From Heligmosomoides polygyrus polygyrus (lineage: Eukaryota > Nematoda > Chromadorea > Rhabditida > Heligmosomidae): DNA of 64,000 nt. Within the stretch, counting starts at the first letter, position 1; the number at the start of each line of letters is the position of its first letter. The notes beneath the pieces are model-generated. The model was given only the letters and a program-made list of their open reading frames with translations, did no database searches and was not told the origin of the DNA. The stretch lies in NCBI GenBank assembly GCA_947396885.1, contig OX377201.1:61406623-61470622 (forward strand), read 5' to 3'. Made by a program: the position numbers and the translations under genes. Positions 41,599 to 52,139 of the stretch are shown here, piece after piece.

Positions 41599-43700
41599 CA
41601 GGGTGGGCGGAATTTCGGTTTTCTGATTTTCTGGCCATTTTGGGCAAATTTTTCTGTTTCCTGCTTTCTGGGAAAATGACCAAAAAATTGGCTAGAAACG
41701 GGAAAAAGGGCTGCGAACAAAATTATTTCATAGAGCTCCAATAAAAAGCATAGAAAAAGATGATAGAGTCACGGGGTTCATTCCAAAATAATGTTTCTAA
41801 AGCATTTTAAATAGCAAGCGCGTTTTTGGATGTACTCTTGTAGGAATCGCGCCATCAACTTGTAAACTATGCAGCTTTGTTTGTATGATTGATTGTGTAA
41901 GTGCAGCTGAAAAGAAGTTCCTTCATTGAACGTTTCTTGACTTTTTTAATTCGGCTTCGTATTCCTTTCGATAATAACGTTAGTATGAACCATCTGCGAT
42001 TACTTACAACTTTATACTAAGACTGTAAGGCTAAAGTTCTGAGGGACATTTAATATGTATTAACTAGCCAGTTGCCCTAGAGCTACTGTGGGTAGAATTA
42101 TTCCTTATCTACGGTTTAAAAATATAAAATTGTCATCCCAATGGTCGCTTTCTGAAGACCCTTTGGCAAAACTGCTTTTCCAACTTAGAACCTTTCTTAG
42201 CTTATGGCTGTCGAAAATTAGAAAGAGACAGAAAAGTTTAGTCACCTTTGATTTCGCTGTTGTAGTGATGCAGTAGTGATACACGAAATTTTTCATGCAT
42301 AACTTGTGTCATGGAAAATTGTAGCAGTAAGAAAATTATCGACGAAGCTCGGAACTCCGGAGGCCTTCTCTCACTTGCATCTATCATATCACTCTGAGTA
42401 CCGTCCTCTCGATTCCACGCTGCGCGACGGTGACCGCGGTCGTGATCCGAGCTCTGTATAGACCAGGTCTCTTAGCGCAGGAATAACAGTGAAGTAGAAC
42501 AGCCTGGCATGGAGCCGGACGTTCTTTGTCTTCTTCACTTCTTCGACGCTCTTGAACGCCTCCGAAGCCACTCGTTTCCTTCTGCCCAGTTCTGACGCTA
42601 GATCATTTCCATGCTGACTTCGCGACCCAGATACACGTAGCTGCAGCATTCGGAGATGTTCGTTCCGTTGAGCGAGAAAGGGGCATCAGAAACTCGTCCA
42701 TTTCTCATGAACATCGTCTTCGTAAGATTCAGCTGCCATCCAACGTTTCCATATACACAATCGAAGTCGGCCAGCATCGGTGTCATGAGCACGAGTCGTC
42801 AGTGAAGCGAAGATGCCGTCGACGTGTTGTCGTGTCTTTCCACTCTAGTTCGCGCATTAAGTTTTGAGGATGGCGCCAAGGAGCTTCAAGAATAAGATAT
42901 CCCCTTGCCGAACCCCACTCTTCACGTTGACGACGTCGTTGTAGAATGGTGAAATCTTGGTCGTGAATACACTGTAGAGCTTTCGATAGATCCTAATGTA
43001 ACAAGTAGGAACGCCTCGAGTAAGCAGGGCTTCAATGACCGCTTCAGCTTGGCAGAGCCGAACGCCTTCTTCAAGTGAATGAACGTAAGGCACTGAGGCA
43101 GCTTCTACTCTCGCAATTCTTCGATGAGCTTCGTACAAGGAAAAGTATTGTCGAAGAACGGGACGAACTAGGAATATAGATTCTGGCGCAGCCAGTAATA
43201 CTCAATGAATCTCTGCACAGCCTCATAGTATATTCACAGTATGTTGCGATGGTGTCTAGAAACTCAAGCGAGGGAGTTGAAACATGCAAACAGTGCTCAA
43301 TGAGGTTCGGTACTCTGAAAGGCTAGTTTCTTGCTAGTAGGAACACTAATAGAGGCGTTAACTGTGAAACGGAGCTGATGAGTGATCTTGTATTCTTCAA
43401 ATGTCGAGACTGCTAATCTATCACTCAAGATTTACAATTTGCTGATTGTTTAGCATTAATAGTATACTAGAAATTTTTGTAAACGCTTGATAGTTTAAAC
43501 GGTTATCCACGTCACAATTCTTCCCATACAAAAGCATTCTGGAAAAATGGATCTTTGGGTAGAATAATTACGTATGATAATTTTGAAATTTTCTGTTTTC
43601 TGGCGTTTTTGACTTTTTTGTTTTATGAACTCTGTTTTCTGTCAAAAGCGATTTTCTGTTTTCTCTTTTCTGAATTTTTTTAAATTTCCGCCCATCCCTG
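41599..43700. mobile_element. hAT-like DNA transposon hAT3
   Basis: Ends CAGGGTGGGCGGAATTT (left) and, reversed, CAGGGATGGGCGGAAATTT (right), flanked by CTCCGCAT (41591-41598) and CTCCGCTT (43701-43708), an 8-bp TSD with one mismatch. Subterminal regions are packed with TTTTCTG motifs, parallel to the TTATCCG motifs of hAT1 and hAT2. No transposase was recognised; an RTE-B fragment occupies the middle (about 42380-43230). Other parts (41750-42380, 43230-43550) hold nothing I recognise. Confidence 0.72.
42380..43230 (-). pseudogene. RTE-B3 reverse transcriptase fragment
   Basis: From right to left: RT pieces with TKISPFYNDVVNVKSGVRQGD, then VYGNVGWQLNLTKTMFMRNG, SYVYLGREVSMEM and NDLASELGRRKRVASEAFKS. 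These match the C-terminal half of RTE-B1 and B2. It lacks the endonuclease and is heavily frameshifted, nested in hAT3. Confidence 0.7.
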
Positions 43701-43814
43701 CTCCGCTTGCACTCTCCCGCGTCTTTGCTTTCACGCACACGTCCCTCACCGGTGCTATCTCGAACTGCTTTTTCCACGTTTGGATAGCGTTCCAGGAGCT
43801 CCATAATTGTCTAA

Positions 43815-44747
43815 CCAGGGAATGCCGCCAGCTTCCCATGGAGCTTCGGATCAAGAACTATATCACGTGAAAGAGCTCGAGACGCTGATCACAGATATGT
43901 AGACCAAATTTGCTAATTGGATCTCCTAATCGAGTTGTGGCCGGCGGAAGATGCGTTTTTGCGTAATCAGAGATGCGATTGGCAGCGCTGACAGCAGCGG
44001 CAGCGGCGCAGGAATGGGGTCATTGGTTTGCTCCCCGTCGTTGACGTTGTTTTTGCATTTTATGACCTATCCTCGACGAGGAACTATAATCTCATTTTTA
44101 GCACATTTTCGAGCGAACGGCTGATGGCGACTTGCAATTACGTCTACTTGGAAATTTCAAATTAGAAACGTATTTCAAGTAACATGCTTTATTCATGGCG
44201 TGAAGGAAGTCAAAAATTCAAATCAAAACAAAAACCAAGAATCAACAAAATTTAATCATCATCTGTTCAAACCTTCCTCAACACTGATGGAACAACGCAT
44301 TAACTTTTAATTTTATTTTACTTTTGATTTTTTTAATTGAATTTTTTGTTTCCTTCACGCCATGAGTAGAATGCGTTTCCAACTTCAAATATCCTAATGG
44401 ACGTAATTGCAAGTCGCCATCAGCCGTTCGCTCAAAAATGTGCTAAAAATGAGATTATAATTCCTCGTCGAGGATAGGTCATAAAATTCAAAAACAACGT
44501 CAACGACGGGAACCGAACCCATGACCCCATTTCTGTGAAGCGAACACTCTATCACTGTGCCGCTGCCGCTGCTGTTAGCTCTGCAATTCGCACCTCGCAC
44601 GCAATAGCGCGGCTTCCGTCAGCCACAACTCGCTTAGGAGATCCATTTAGCAAATTTGGCTACATATATGTGATCAGCGTCTCGAGCTATTTCACGTGAT
44701 ATAGGTCTCGATCCGGAACTCAATGGGAAGTTGACTTCATTCCCTGG
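43815..44747. mobile_element. foldback element 2
   Basis: Shorter relative of foldback 1, 933 bp. Termini are CCAGGGAATGCC (left) and CCAGGGAATGAA (right, reversed), flanked by TAA on both sides (43812-43814, 44748-44750). Arms are about 430 bp each. The tRNA-like module is recognisable in the right arm (about 44485-44575) and decayed in the left. It shares the central CTTCCTCAACAC block with foldback 1. Confidence 0.8.
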
Positions 44748-45084
44748 TAAGACTCGTTCCGCCGATCGCGACCTATGAAAAGATGTGGGAAGGCGCACTT
44801 GATTAAGCTCTCCTATGTCCGACCGCATGCCTCATTGGCGGTACCATCCCAGTAGAGGCGTATAAACACTGTGAGACAAGGCCAGGCCCACGAAGGATGT
44901 GGAACACATGCCCCGGTCAACTGCTTGTGTGGCTGTTCAATGGTTCCATTGGAGCTCAGTTAGCTACTGGTATTCCTGAGGTCTCTTCGAAGTGGAGCCT
45001 GTTAACCATTCCGCGTTACATAACTTGGAGTAGTTTCCAACTTTTCTATTCTTGAAATCCTCAGAGATCGAAGCAATTTACGAG

Positions 45085-45400
45085 ATCGAGTACTTAACCT
45101 GACACGCTGAACACATCGGGGAAACGGTAAGAGCTCTGACAATATGCGTAAAAGAACACCTATCCGGCAAAAGCGGAGACTGCTTGCAAGTCCACTTGGA
45201 AAACATAGAATTGATTCGCATAAGAAGAGCAACCATGAGGTAAAGTGCAGCATTTTGGTTGTTGGGGGAGATATCTCGGTAAGGGAAGTGTTAAAGGCCT
45301 TCCGGATTAAAAAAAAATCCTGTAATGAACAACTGAAATGAGTGTCTTACTCCTACCAGGGACTTTCTGCCGCTTGTGTCTCATTGCGAACTGCAGGAGA
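45085..45400 (+). pseudogene. Penelope-like GIY-YIG endonuclease remnant
   Basis: Pieces in three frames read HIGETVRALTICVKEHLSG, then SPLGKHRIDSHKKSNHEV with ISVREVLKAFRIKKKS, then NECLTPTRDFLPLVSHC. Together they follow the layout of the GIY-YIG nuclease fused to Penelope-like RTs (IGET.R.L..R.KEHL ... EA..I ... N.R.EC). The Arg/Glu positions survive in part but frameshifts make it inactive. No RT was found next to it. Confidence 0.6.
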
Positions 45401-45420
45401 CCGGTCGGCGACATTTGTGC

Positions 45421-45923
45421 AGTGTGCCTCATTCGTCTCTACTGGTCAGATGGCGTGGGCGAGCACCAGCCTTGGTCCCATGCGTGACTTCATTCCCTTC
45501 ATTTGGGGTTCTTTTTAGTGATTCTAGGTGGGATCGAAAATGTTAGGGTGGCTAAGGCGCTTGATGGAGTAGAGCGCAAACTTAATGGAGAGCATGTTTA
45601 TTAACAAACGGGCATGAGGAGCTGAAAAGAGCTGAAGACTTCCTGGGAACTCGTGCAGGGAGGCCCTGGTTGTTCGAGTCGGTTCCCTGCATGCATAATT
45701 CAACCGGGCGTGGCTATTTCGTCATCTTTGGAGCCCGATCTGCCTATTCGAAGGACACGGAGTGTAAGCCGGTCTCATTGGCTGTGCGTGGCGACACTAA
45801 CGGCGCATTGGAGACTGAGGATGACGGTAGAAGCAGACCCAATCACACTTGAATCCTAGGACGCAGCGCAGTTGAAATGACGCAGATGACGTCGTCATAG
45901 ACTTTCCGGCCACGCCTGTGCAA
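45421..45923. other. no recognisable gene
   Basis: Short frames only. A tRNA-Leu-like start (GTTAGGGTGGCTAAGGCGC, about 45540) is not followed by a T-arm at the proper distance. Confidence 0.4.
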
Positions 45924-46247
45924 TCACTTGCTTAATAGGGAACAGTCGAAGATTCGATGTCTTCCAACCTGGACAAGATTGAAGCCATGCATTCTTTGGA
46001 AGCAGCGATTGCTGTAGTTTCGCATGAGCTGTGTGATCCTCATGCCCACCGGTGATGTTGCTTCAACATGAACATAGAGTATCTGTACAGAAGGAAAAAG
46101 CCGGCGAATAGAATCCCAGGCAAACGATTGCCATTTTCGTTCTCCAAATTCAAATCTACTGACCATATACTTCTCCTGGAAGGCCAACCATATTGTGTCG
46201 TTGTGAACGACGACGAACTTGGATGGCCAGACCAGGTAGCAGTACAT
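45924..46247 (-). CDS. hypothetical minus-strand frame, possibly host
   Basis: A 107-codon frame with balanced composition (VVVHNDTIWLAFQEKYM; SFAWDSIRRLFPSVQILYV), overlapping a 102-codon frame in another phase (46156-46464) that is equally plausible upstream. It might be a decayed or spliced nematode gene read through a frameshift. No family recognised and no convincing splice sites. Confidence 0.25.
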   Translation of the reverse strand: MYCYLVWPSKFVVVHNDTIWLAFQEKYMVSRFEFGERKWQSFAWDSIRRLFPSVQILYVHVEATSPVGMRITQLMRNYSNRCFQRMHGFNLVQVGRHRIFDCSLLSK

Positions 46248-46541
46248 ATATCATAAATATGCACCAACGATATATAACAACATCTAACACCATATCTATT
46301 GTAACCACAGAATCTACCCGCAATAATTGAGTTCCACTCAGCTTGTTATTGGATATTATTGTGTGTGGCACCCGCTCGTTCACAGGCATGACCGGGTATC
46401 GCAGAATGCATAATTTCTCCAAAAACTGACCCTGCATAAAAATATATGTCATGCAGGAGCACACGGTCTACACGATTTAAAATCTACTGATTCGCCAGAC
46501 TAGGTAATAAACCTGTACATTGTTTATTTAATTACCCATTA

Positions 46542-46835
46542 AAGGATAAAGGATAAAGGACGGCGTTAGTCAATCCCTTCTGGGATGCGCCAGCGCATTC
46601 TACTTCTACGGGATATCGTGGAGGCGACATGAATGCGTATTTGGCCATACAATGACTTGCGGTGGCCAGCCGATGAACAAGTCAGCGCTTTATCCTTCCC
46701 AGACAAGTCTGGTACCAATTCACCGACCCCGGAGGGATGGAAGGCTTGGTTGGCCTGGGCGGGAAATCCGAACCAGGAACCTGGTATCGGATGCACGCTA
46801 CAGTCGCGCCTCCTCCGACTGCGCTACACTCGCCC
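46542..46835 (-). mobile_element. SINE-1 copy, 294 bp, with perfect TSD
   Basis: Minus-strand SINE-1. The head is at 46835 (GGGCGAGTGTAGCGCAGTCGG), and box A, box B and body are as in the 11.1-kb copy. The tail is TCCTTTA-type repeats at 46542-46560. Flanked by TTAATTACCCATTA at 46528-46541 and 46836-46849, a perfect 14-bp TSD. This copy fixes the family boundaries. Confidence 0.9.
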
Positions 46836-47072
46836 TTAATTACCCATTACTGTATATTTAATACCCAATCTAGTACAGCAGTAGAAGGGTCCGGCGTTTT
46901 AGGTAGTCTAAGTTTCATCCGTCGTACTGATGCTCTCGGGAAGTAATGCACTCATTCGCGAGGCTTAAAAGTATTGTTTTTGTATTGGGATACAGAGTGA
47001 AAAACTATTTCTTTCCTTGCATAAAATGCGCGATTAAAATGGCTTATGAGTGTGAAATAAATACGCACTTAC

Positions 47073-47190
47073 CGTGTGTGTGGCAGGGCTTGAATTGAAG
47101 ATAGGAAAGGTAGTTTTCGTACACGGACGGCATCGACACTGCAAACACACCGAATCCGAGAACCCGAACGATGAATAGGGCGATGTCAGA
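47073..47190 (-). CDS. candidate host exon, transmembrane segment
   Basis: 118 nt between a CTTTCTTCAG acceptor (exon starts at 47190) and a GTAAGT donor (47072). The frame with hydrophobic sense reads SDIALFIVRVLGFGVFAVSM then VYENYLSYLQFKPCHTH: one membrane helix followed by a soluble loop. It ends with one extra base, so the next exon must supply two; the GCAG|CC site at 38496 does. Clear splice signals on both sides outside any recognised element favour a real host exon. Family not recognised; a transporter is one possibility. Confidence 0.5.
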
Positions 47191-47870
47191 CTGAAGAAAG
47201 GATGTAACTACTCGCTAGCGTACCGTTTTAGCAACACCCAAAGAAAGCACTGCTGGAATTTTCGATCCACACATATCCAGACTATTTTGTCATGACTATT
47301 CTTCTGAACGCCATTTTAAGCGAATGTTTTACTAGCACAGCTCGATAATTAAGTGGAAATTGATGTTCCCGCCGTTTTAGTGCCTTGAATGTTCCCGCCG
47401 TTACATAGTTAAGTTTTGTTCCCACTACCCTATAAGGAGGAGAAGCGTGAAAATGCCTTCCGATAGTTCATCAGCCTGTCAGATTCTTCACAACTTGAGA
47501 TTATTACTAGTGGATTTCGCTGGCAGTGATATCCCAAGTCCTTTACCTTAATTAAATCGAAGTTATTATCAGTTGAAATTACAGGTCGAAAACGACGGAG
47601 ACCAATATAACGTTTTTATATTTCTGGATGAATAGCCGCATTCAAAAAAAAAAGACTACGTTAAATCATTAAACTCACGTTTGATATCGGCTTACAAATT
47701 TCTAATAATGAGTAAATACATCCTTGGAAGAAGAATAGCACGGAGAAGATAGGGATATGGAAGTACATCATCTGCTTCACTGAAAATAGGAGGATAAATA
47801 AAAGACTGGTGAGGCTAGGAACGGGTTTTCAGGCATGCTAAAGCGTCTACGGTAGCGTGGCCTTTTTTTG
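47191..47870. other. no recognisable gene
   Basis: Probably intron or intergenic DNA next to the exon at 47073-47190; short frames only. Confidence 0.4.
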
Positions 47871-47871
47871 A

Positions 47872-48222
47872 GTGGTGAAAGCATTGAATGCTTCGGCTGA
47901 CATGGGGTGGACGTTTGTTGAGAGGATAATTCCGAACATAGGTGACTACGCTTCGGAAGCTAAACCCACACGATGTCCCATGGTTATTGTCGGAAGAAGA
48001 AAGAAGAGAGCAAAAATAAGGTGCAAACAAATTTGGAACAACTTGTCGATGTCCCATGGTTATTGTTGGAAGAAGAAAGGAGAGTGCAAAAATAAGGTGC
48101 AAAAAGGTGCAAACAAATTTGGAACAACTTCAGAGGAAGAGTTTGCTGAGACAAGGAACTCGATCAAGGTGAATCGGCCACCTTTTCAATTAGCGCCAAC
48201 CTTCAGATGGTCGGAGCTGTAA
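47872..48222 (+). other. 116-codon frame containing an imperfect tandem repeat
   Basis: Starts MVKALNASADMGWTFVER. A 76-bp unit beginning CGATGTCCCATGGTTATTG at 47971 is repeated at 48047 (84 bp, with a small internal duplication of AAAAGGTGC). Because 76 is not a multiple of three, the two units are read in different frames, which argues against a conserved protein. Function unknown. Confidence 0.35.
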
Positions 48223-49690
48223 TGCATTGCAATACATGCGAAACCTGTTTTTTTTTTCAAGCGATTTTCCTTTAAAATGGATGGTTTTCAGAGGATCGTT
48301 GTGACGATTCAGTAATTGTGCTACTTTGAAGCTCCGTGTCGATCTTTATTGACATCGTTTCGTGCATAAGCCCTTCTTCAGGTCTAAATACGATAACGTA
48401 TTGCAGTACACAGTTGAACGACAAGAAATACGGACCTAGGATCCACGGTTAGCACTTTTAAGCTGGACACATTTGAATTGAAAACTTAGGAGGTTACGTG
48501 ATGAAACACCTACATTCTAGCTATATAGTGGAACTAAGCTTGAGGTAGCGGCTTTATAGGATGCCTTTCAAGCAGTTACGCGTCAACTGGTCGATTTGCG
48601 AAGCCACTCTTCCAGTATTCAGAGAAGTTCGCGCAATTCCATCTTGAACGCTGAACTGTGCCTGAATTCCCCTTCAGAGGAACACAGTTGTCAGTGCTCT
48701 CTTGCAACGTGCACCGAAGCAGAGGCGTGCTCCATCCGCATCCCAAACAGATATTCGCAGCCATGAAAGGCCACACTACGTATGTCCTGCAGCTTGCGGC
48801 GCAGTGAATGCTGTTGTTCTCACGATTAGGTCACATTTACTACGCTGCTCCACGAAAGCAGTTATCCCCAGCCATTTCCCCGCTCTTGTAATACTGCGAA
48901 CTATCAACACTTTGAAGCCGTTATTAAATTGTGGAGTAACACCACTAATGGGGTTCATCTCGAAGGTATACGGGCTCTAGAGTTGCAAATCCTTGAGTTT
49001 TTCGCAGCGCTCAAATACTAGCGATGAGCAAGACGATGGCTTTGAGTCCCACTAGGACCGCTGCTTCTCCTCAGAGGGAGGACATTTTTACAAAAGCGGA
49101 CCACTAAAAAAGTAATAATGTAGCCCTATTACCCAAAAGGTTGGTTATTGTGTGATATAAAAGAACGCATTCAGTTCTGCTTCACAACGGTAAGGAATTT
49201 CGAAGAATTACTTATGCCGCCCTGTAATTGTAGCTCATGTGCTGCAAAACTTTGTCGAAGCCAATAAACTCCATGTCATCTCATTTTGAAACATCGGCAT
49301 TGGTGTTGGTGTTTAAAATGCTTCTGTGTCACGAGGTTTCTGACAACCTCGAGGCACAGTAGTTTAAGCGTTGAAACCTTTTGGAATCAGCACAAAATCT
49401 GAGGCTGGATTCATGATTGAGTTTACGCTAGGTTGTGTGGGTAGTGGGTAGAAATTTGAGCATTTCATGGGATTCACAAGAGTGAAGCGGTGGGTGAAGG
49501 GCAATTTAGAATTGTATCATTCACCAAATTGATAAGCAAATACTCAGAGGTCGACGAGTGGGAGGGGTAAAATTTCATGCGCTACTCAGCATTTATGAAA
49601 ACCGGTTTAGGGTAAAGAGTACTGAAAAACTCTACTCCACTCAAGAGATGGAGTAGAGCTTTTACTAAACAGAATAGCGTTGTCGATTTT
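48223..49690. other. no recognisable gene
   Basis: A 92-codon plus frame (48702-48980) overlaps minus frames; none has motifs or splice context I trust. Confidence 0.4.
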
Positions 49691-49789
49691 GCTTTTAACT
49701 CCTTTCTTTTCCATGATTTCGTTTTAGACCTACATCCCAATATATTTGAATCAATTGTGTCTGGAACATTAAAATATTATGCGAAATGG

Positions 49790-50430
49790 CGTTCAAAAAT
49801 AAATTATTGAAAAAATTCCTATCTCCCTCCACCTGATCCGCTAGAATAACGTCACCGGCTTCAGGATAAGCGAGAACGGTCGCTTCGCTTCCCTCCAACG
49901 GCAGTTCTTTAAGCTCAATGAAAATATTTCTTAAACACATGGCCGATACAATGATCTTTGGTGCTTTTGTGGTAAAGTGCCTACAACGAAATTATAAACG
50001 TAGAAGGCTATGACTTGAAGGTTTGGAAGCAAACCCTATTCGGTGTGGAGGGTTTGAAACTGCCGCTTCAGCGATTCAAACGCATGCTCCACTACGACAC
50101 GACCTTGGCAGACGGCGAATTTATATCGAGTCTTTTAACACTAGAACCCGTGAACTGTTAAGCTAAACTTATTTATTATTACCTACGTCAGATTTTCCTT
50201 CTCGTAAAACTGGTTTTAAGAGGAACGGCTCAGATCTGCAGGCACTATTCGCTAACAGAATCACTCGTTTTCTTCCCTCTGTAAACTCTCTGTATAGAGT
50301 GCAAGACCAGAACACCAGTGAAGACAGCACCACAGCGAAGATCGAAATGGGATAAATATAGTTTTACCCTGGAATAATGTGCTCTTCCTGGATACTTCGC
50401 TCTCACCCATAAGAACCGTTGATCCAAATT
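49790..50430 (-). pseudogene. PIF/Harbinger-like transposase remnant
   Basis: Minus strand. 50427-50340 reads DQRFLWVRAKYPGRAHYSRV, matching the Harbinger block F..V...YPG..HDSRV, with the catalytic Asp changed to Tyr (HYSRV). After a degraded stretch, about 50140-50050 reads CQGRVVVEHAFESLKRQF, the VE.AFG.LK block with the third catalytic acid. A further open frame (49940-49790) reads IIVSAMCLRNIFIELKELP. Harbinger transposases make 3-bp target duplications. Inactive; termini not found. Confidence 0.55.
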
Positions 50431-50449
50431 AGCTATAGCTCCATTTGTT

Positions 50450-52139
50450 TATCGAATGGTAATATTTCCTACAAGTTAGTGGAAGCTATCTTTGTTTTAT
50501 ATGCTGAAGTGCTCATCAATTTCTTCTATTATATAAAATCTCGTCCACTTGCAAGACAACTCTGCTTACGGTGCATTGAGAGTACACTAGAATTGTACTT
50601 ACTTGCTCTCTGAAGAAGATCGCCGAAAGAACTCTCAAACGAAGCTTACATGTTTAACGTGAATGGAATTTGCTGTTTCTAAGAAATCTAGTAGAATACG
50701 ACACGAAATGTTCTTTTATATAACTTACGATCTTCACTAGTCCTTTCATATGGATATGATCAGTTGGAATTGTAGGCAGCACCAGTGATAGCGCTACCAA
50801 CTCTTATGAATACCAAATCTACCCTACACCCATCATCCTCACTAAGCAAGCTTATCAGTGGGTAAGTTTTATCCAGTGAGGTTCATTTGTGAGCAGTTCT
50901 TCATGCAATCGTCAAGGACCCTATTCCACACAGAATTCCTTTATTTTTGGTTTTGAAGCAACGAAACAACAACAAACCAGCCCAAACATACGCCTTATGG
51001 TGTTAGTCAAAGCGAATTAGTGTGTTGAAAACACCCTAATTTAGAAATCAAAATATTTATTCTAGCTGGAGAATTAATATACTCTAAGTATACTGCATTA
51101 TTATTGAGTAATTTCGAACCACAGTGATAGACGAAATTTTCCTCTCCTTTTCATAAGCGCGTAGAAATTTTCTGTGGCTGCTAATATTTTTTTGGCTAAG
51201 AAACGCTGTTTCGGTAAAAGTACATATGTTGCACCGTATGCAAGCGTCTAAGGATTAATTATTCTTTAAGAACTTCCACTAGCTACCTAATCTTCTGGGT
51301 GGGAAATATGTTTGTAAATCAACTTCGACCTGAATCGAAATGCTCATCACTGGATGAGTCGCTCAACGAAATTTTTTCGTATGAAATGACTACGCTGATA
51401 AGTTGTTCACGAATACCAAACTCACCTTTCACCCACTATCTTCGCCGAGCAAACCTTCTCATCCATAACCTTACCAGTCATGAATTCGGCCTATGGATGA
51501 AGGGGATCATAGATCGATTCTCATGGAATTGAGAGAGAGAGCGAGAGGGCAAGTGTTGTATGACAGTGCCTTTCCGTATCCACAACTGAAGGTCTGGTTC
51601 GCAGATCCGCGTGAGAAAAATGTTGAGCTGACCTGACGCGTGCTACGCATTTTGTTCGTCATGGTGGCGCGAACGCAATTATAACACCTACCAGCCCTGC
51701 ATCTGGCCACACGAGAACTGTCATAGCGGAACAAAACCTACACTCAGAGTCCTGATCTTGATGCAGACACACAATCAGCATCAGCGCAGTGTCCGAGCCG
51801 ATTTGCAGAAAAGGACAAGCACGAGAAAGCCACAGGATAGCTGTAGCCCGCGATGAGTACACATATCTCGTCTTGGTTTCAGCCATGCAAAAGACCATCT
51901 GCAATATATTCAGTTACACCCCGCATCCAGCGTTTGCTACGACTCCTACAGAAGGTATACCTTGATGAGCAAACCTGCTAGCACCGCAGCTCTGAGATAT
52001 GCTTGGGGTGCGATCTTCATCTCCATCACTCGAAGCAACGAAGGTAACGAGTGCTTGGGTTGCAATCGCAGCTGAAACCATTGAAATTCTCTGGGCAACT
52101 CGCTGGAGGGAGCTAGGCGTTGTGGACCGTTCTCAGTTG
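50450..52139. other. no recognisable gene
   Basis: Low-coding, A/T-rich sequence; frames up to 81 codons on either strand. Around 51600-52190 the sequence is less A/T-rich with overlapping frames on both strands but no motif. Confidence 0.4.

Noticed and set aside
43360..43420. Hammerhead-type CTGATGAG near 43376
   Set aside because: The matching GAAA core and flanking helices are absent.
45540..45720. tRNA-Leu-like start (GTTAGGGTGGCTAAGGCGC)
   Set aside because: The nearest box B-like sequence is over 100 bp away and no cloverleaf can be drawn.
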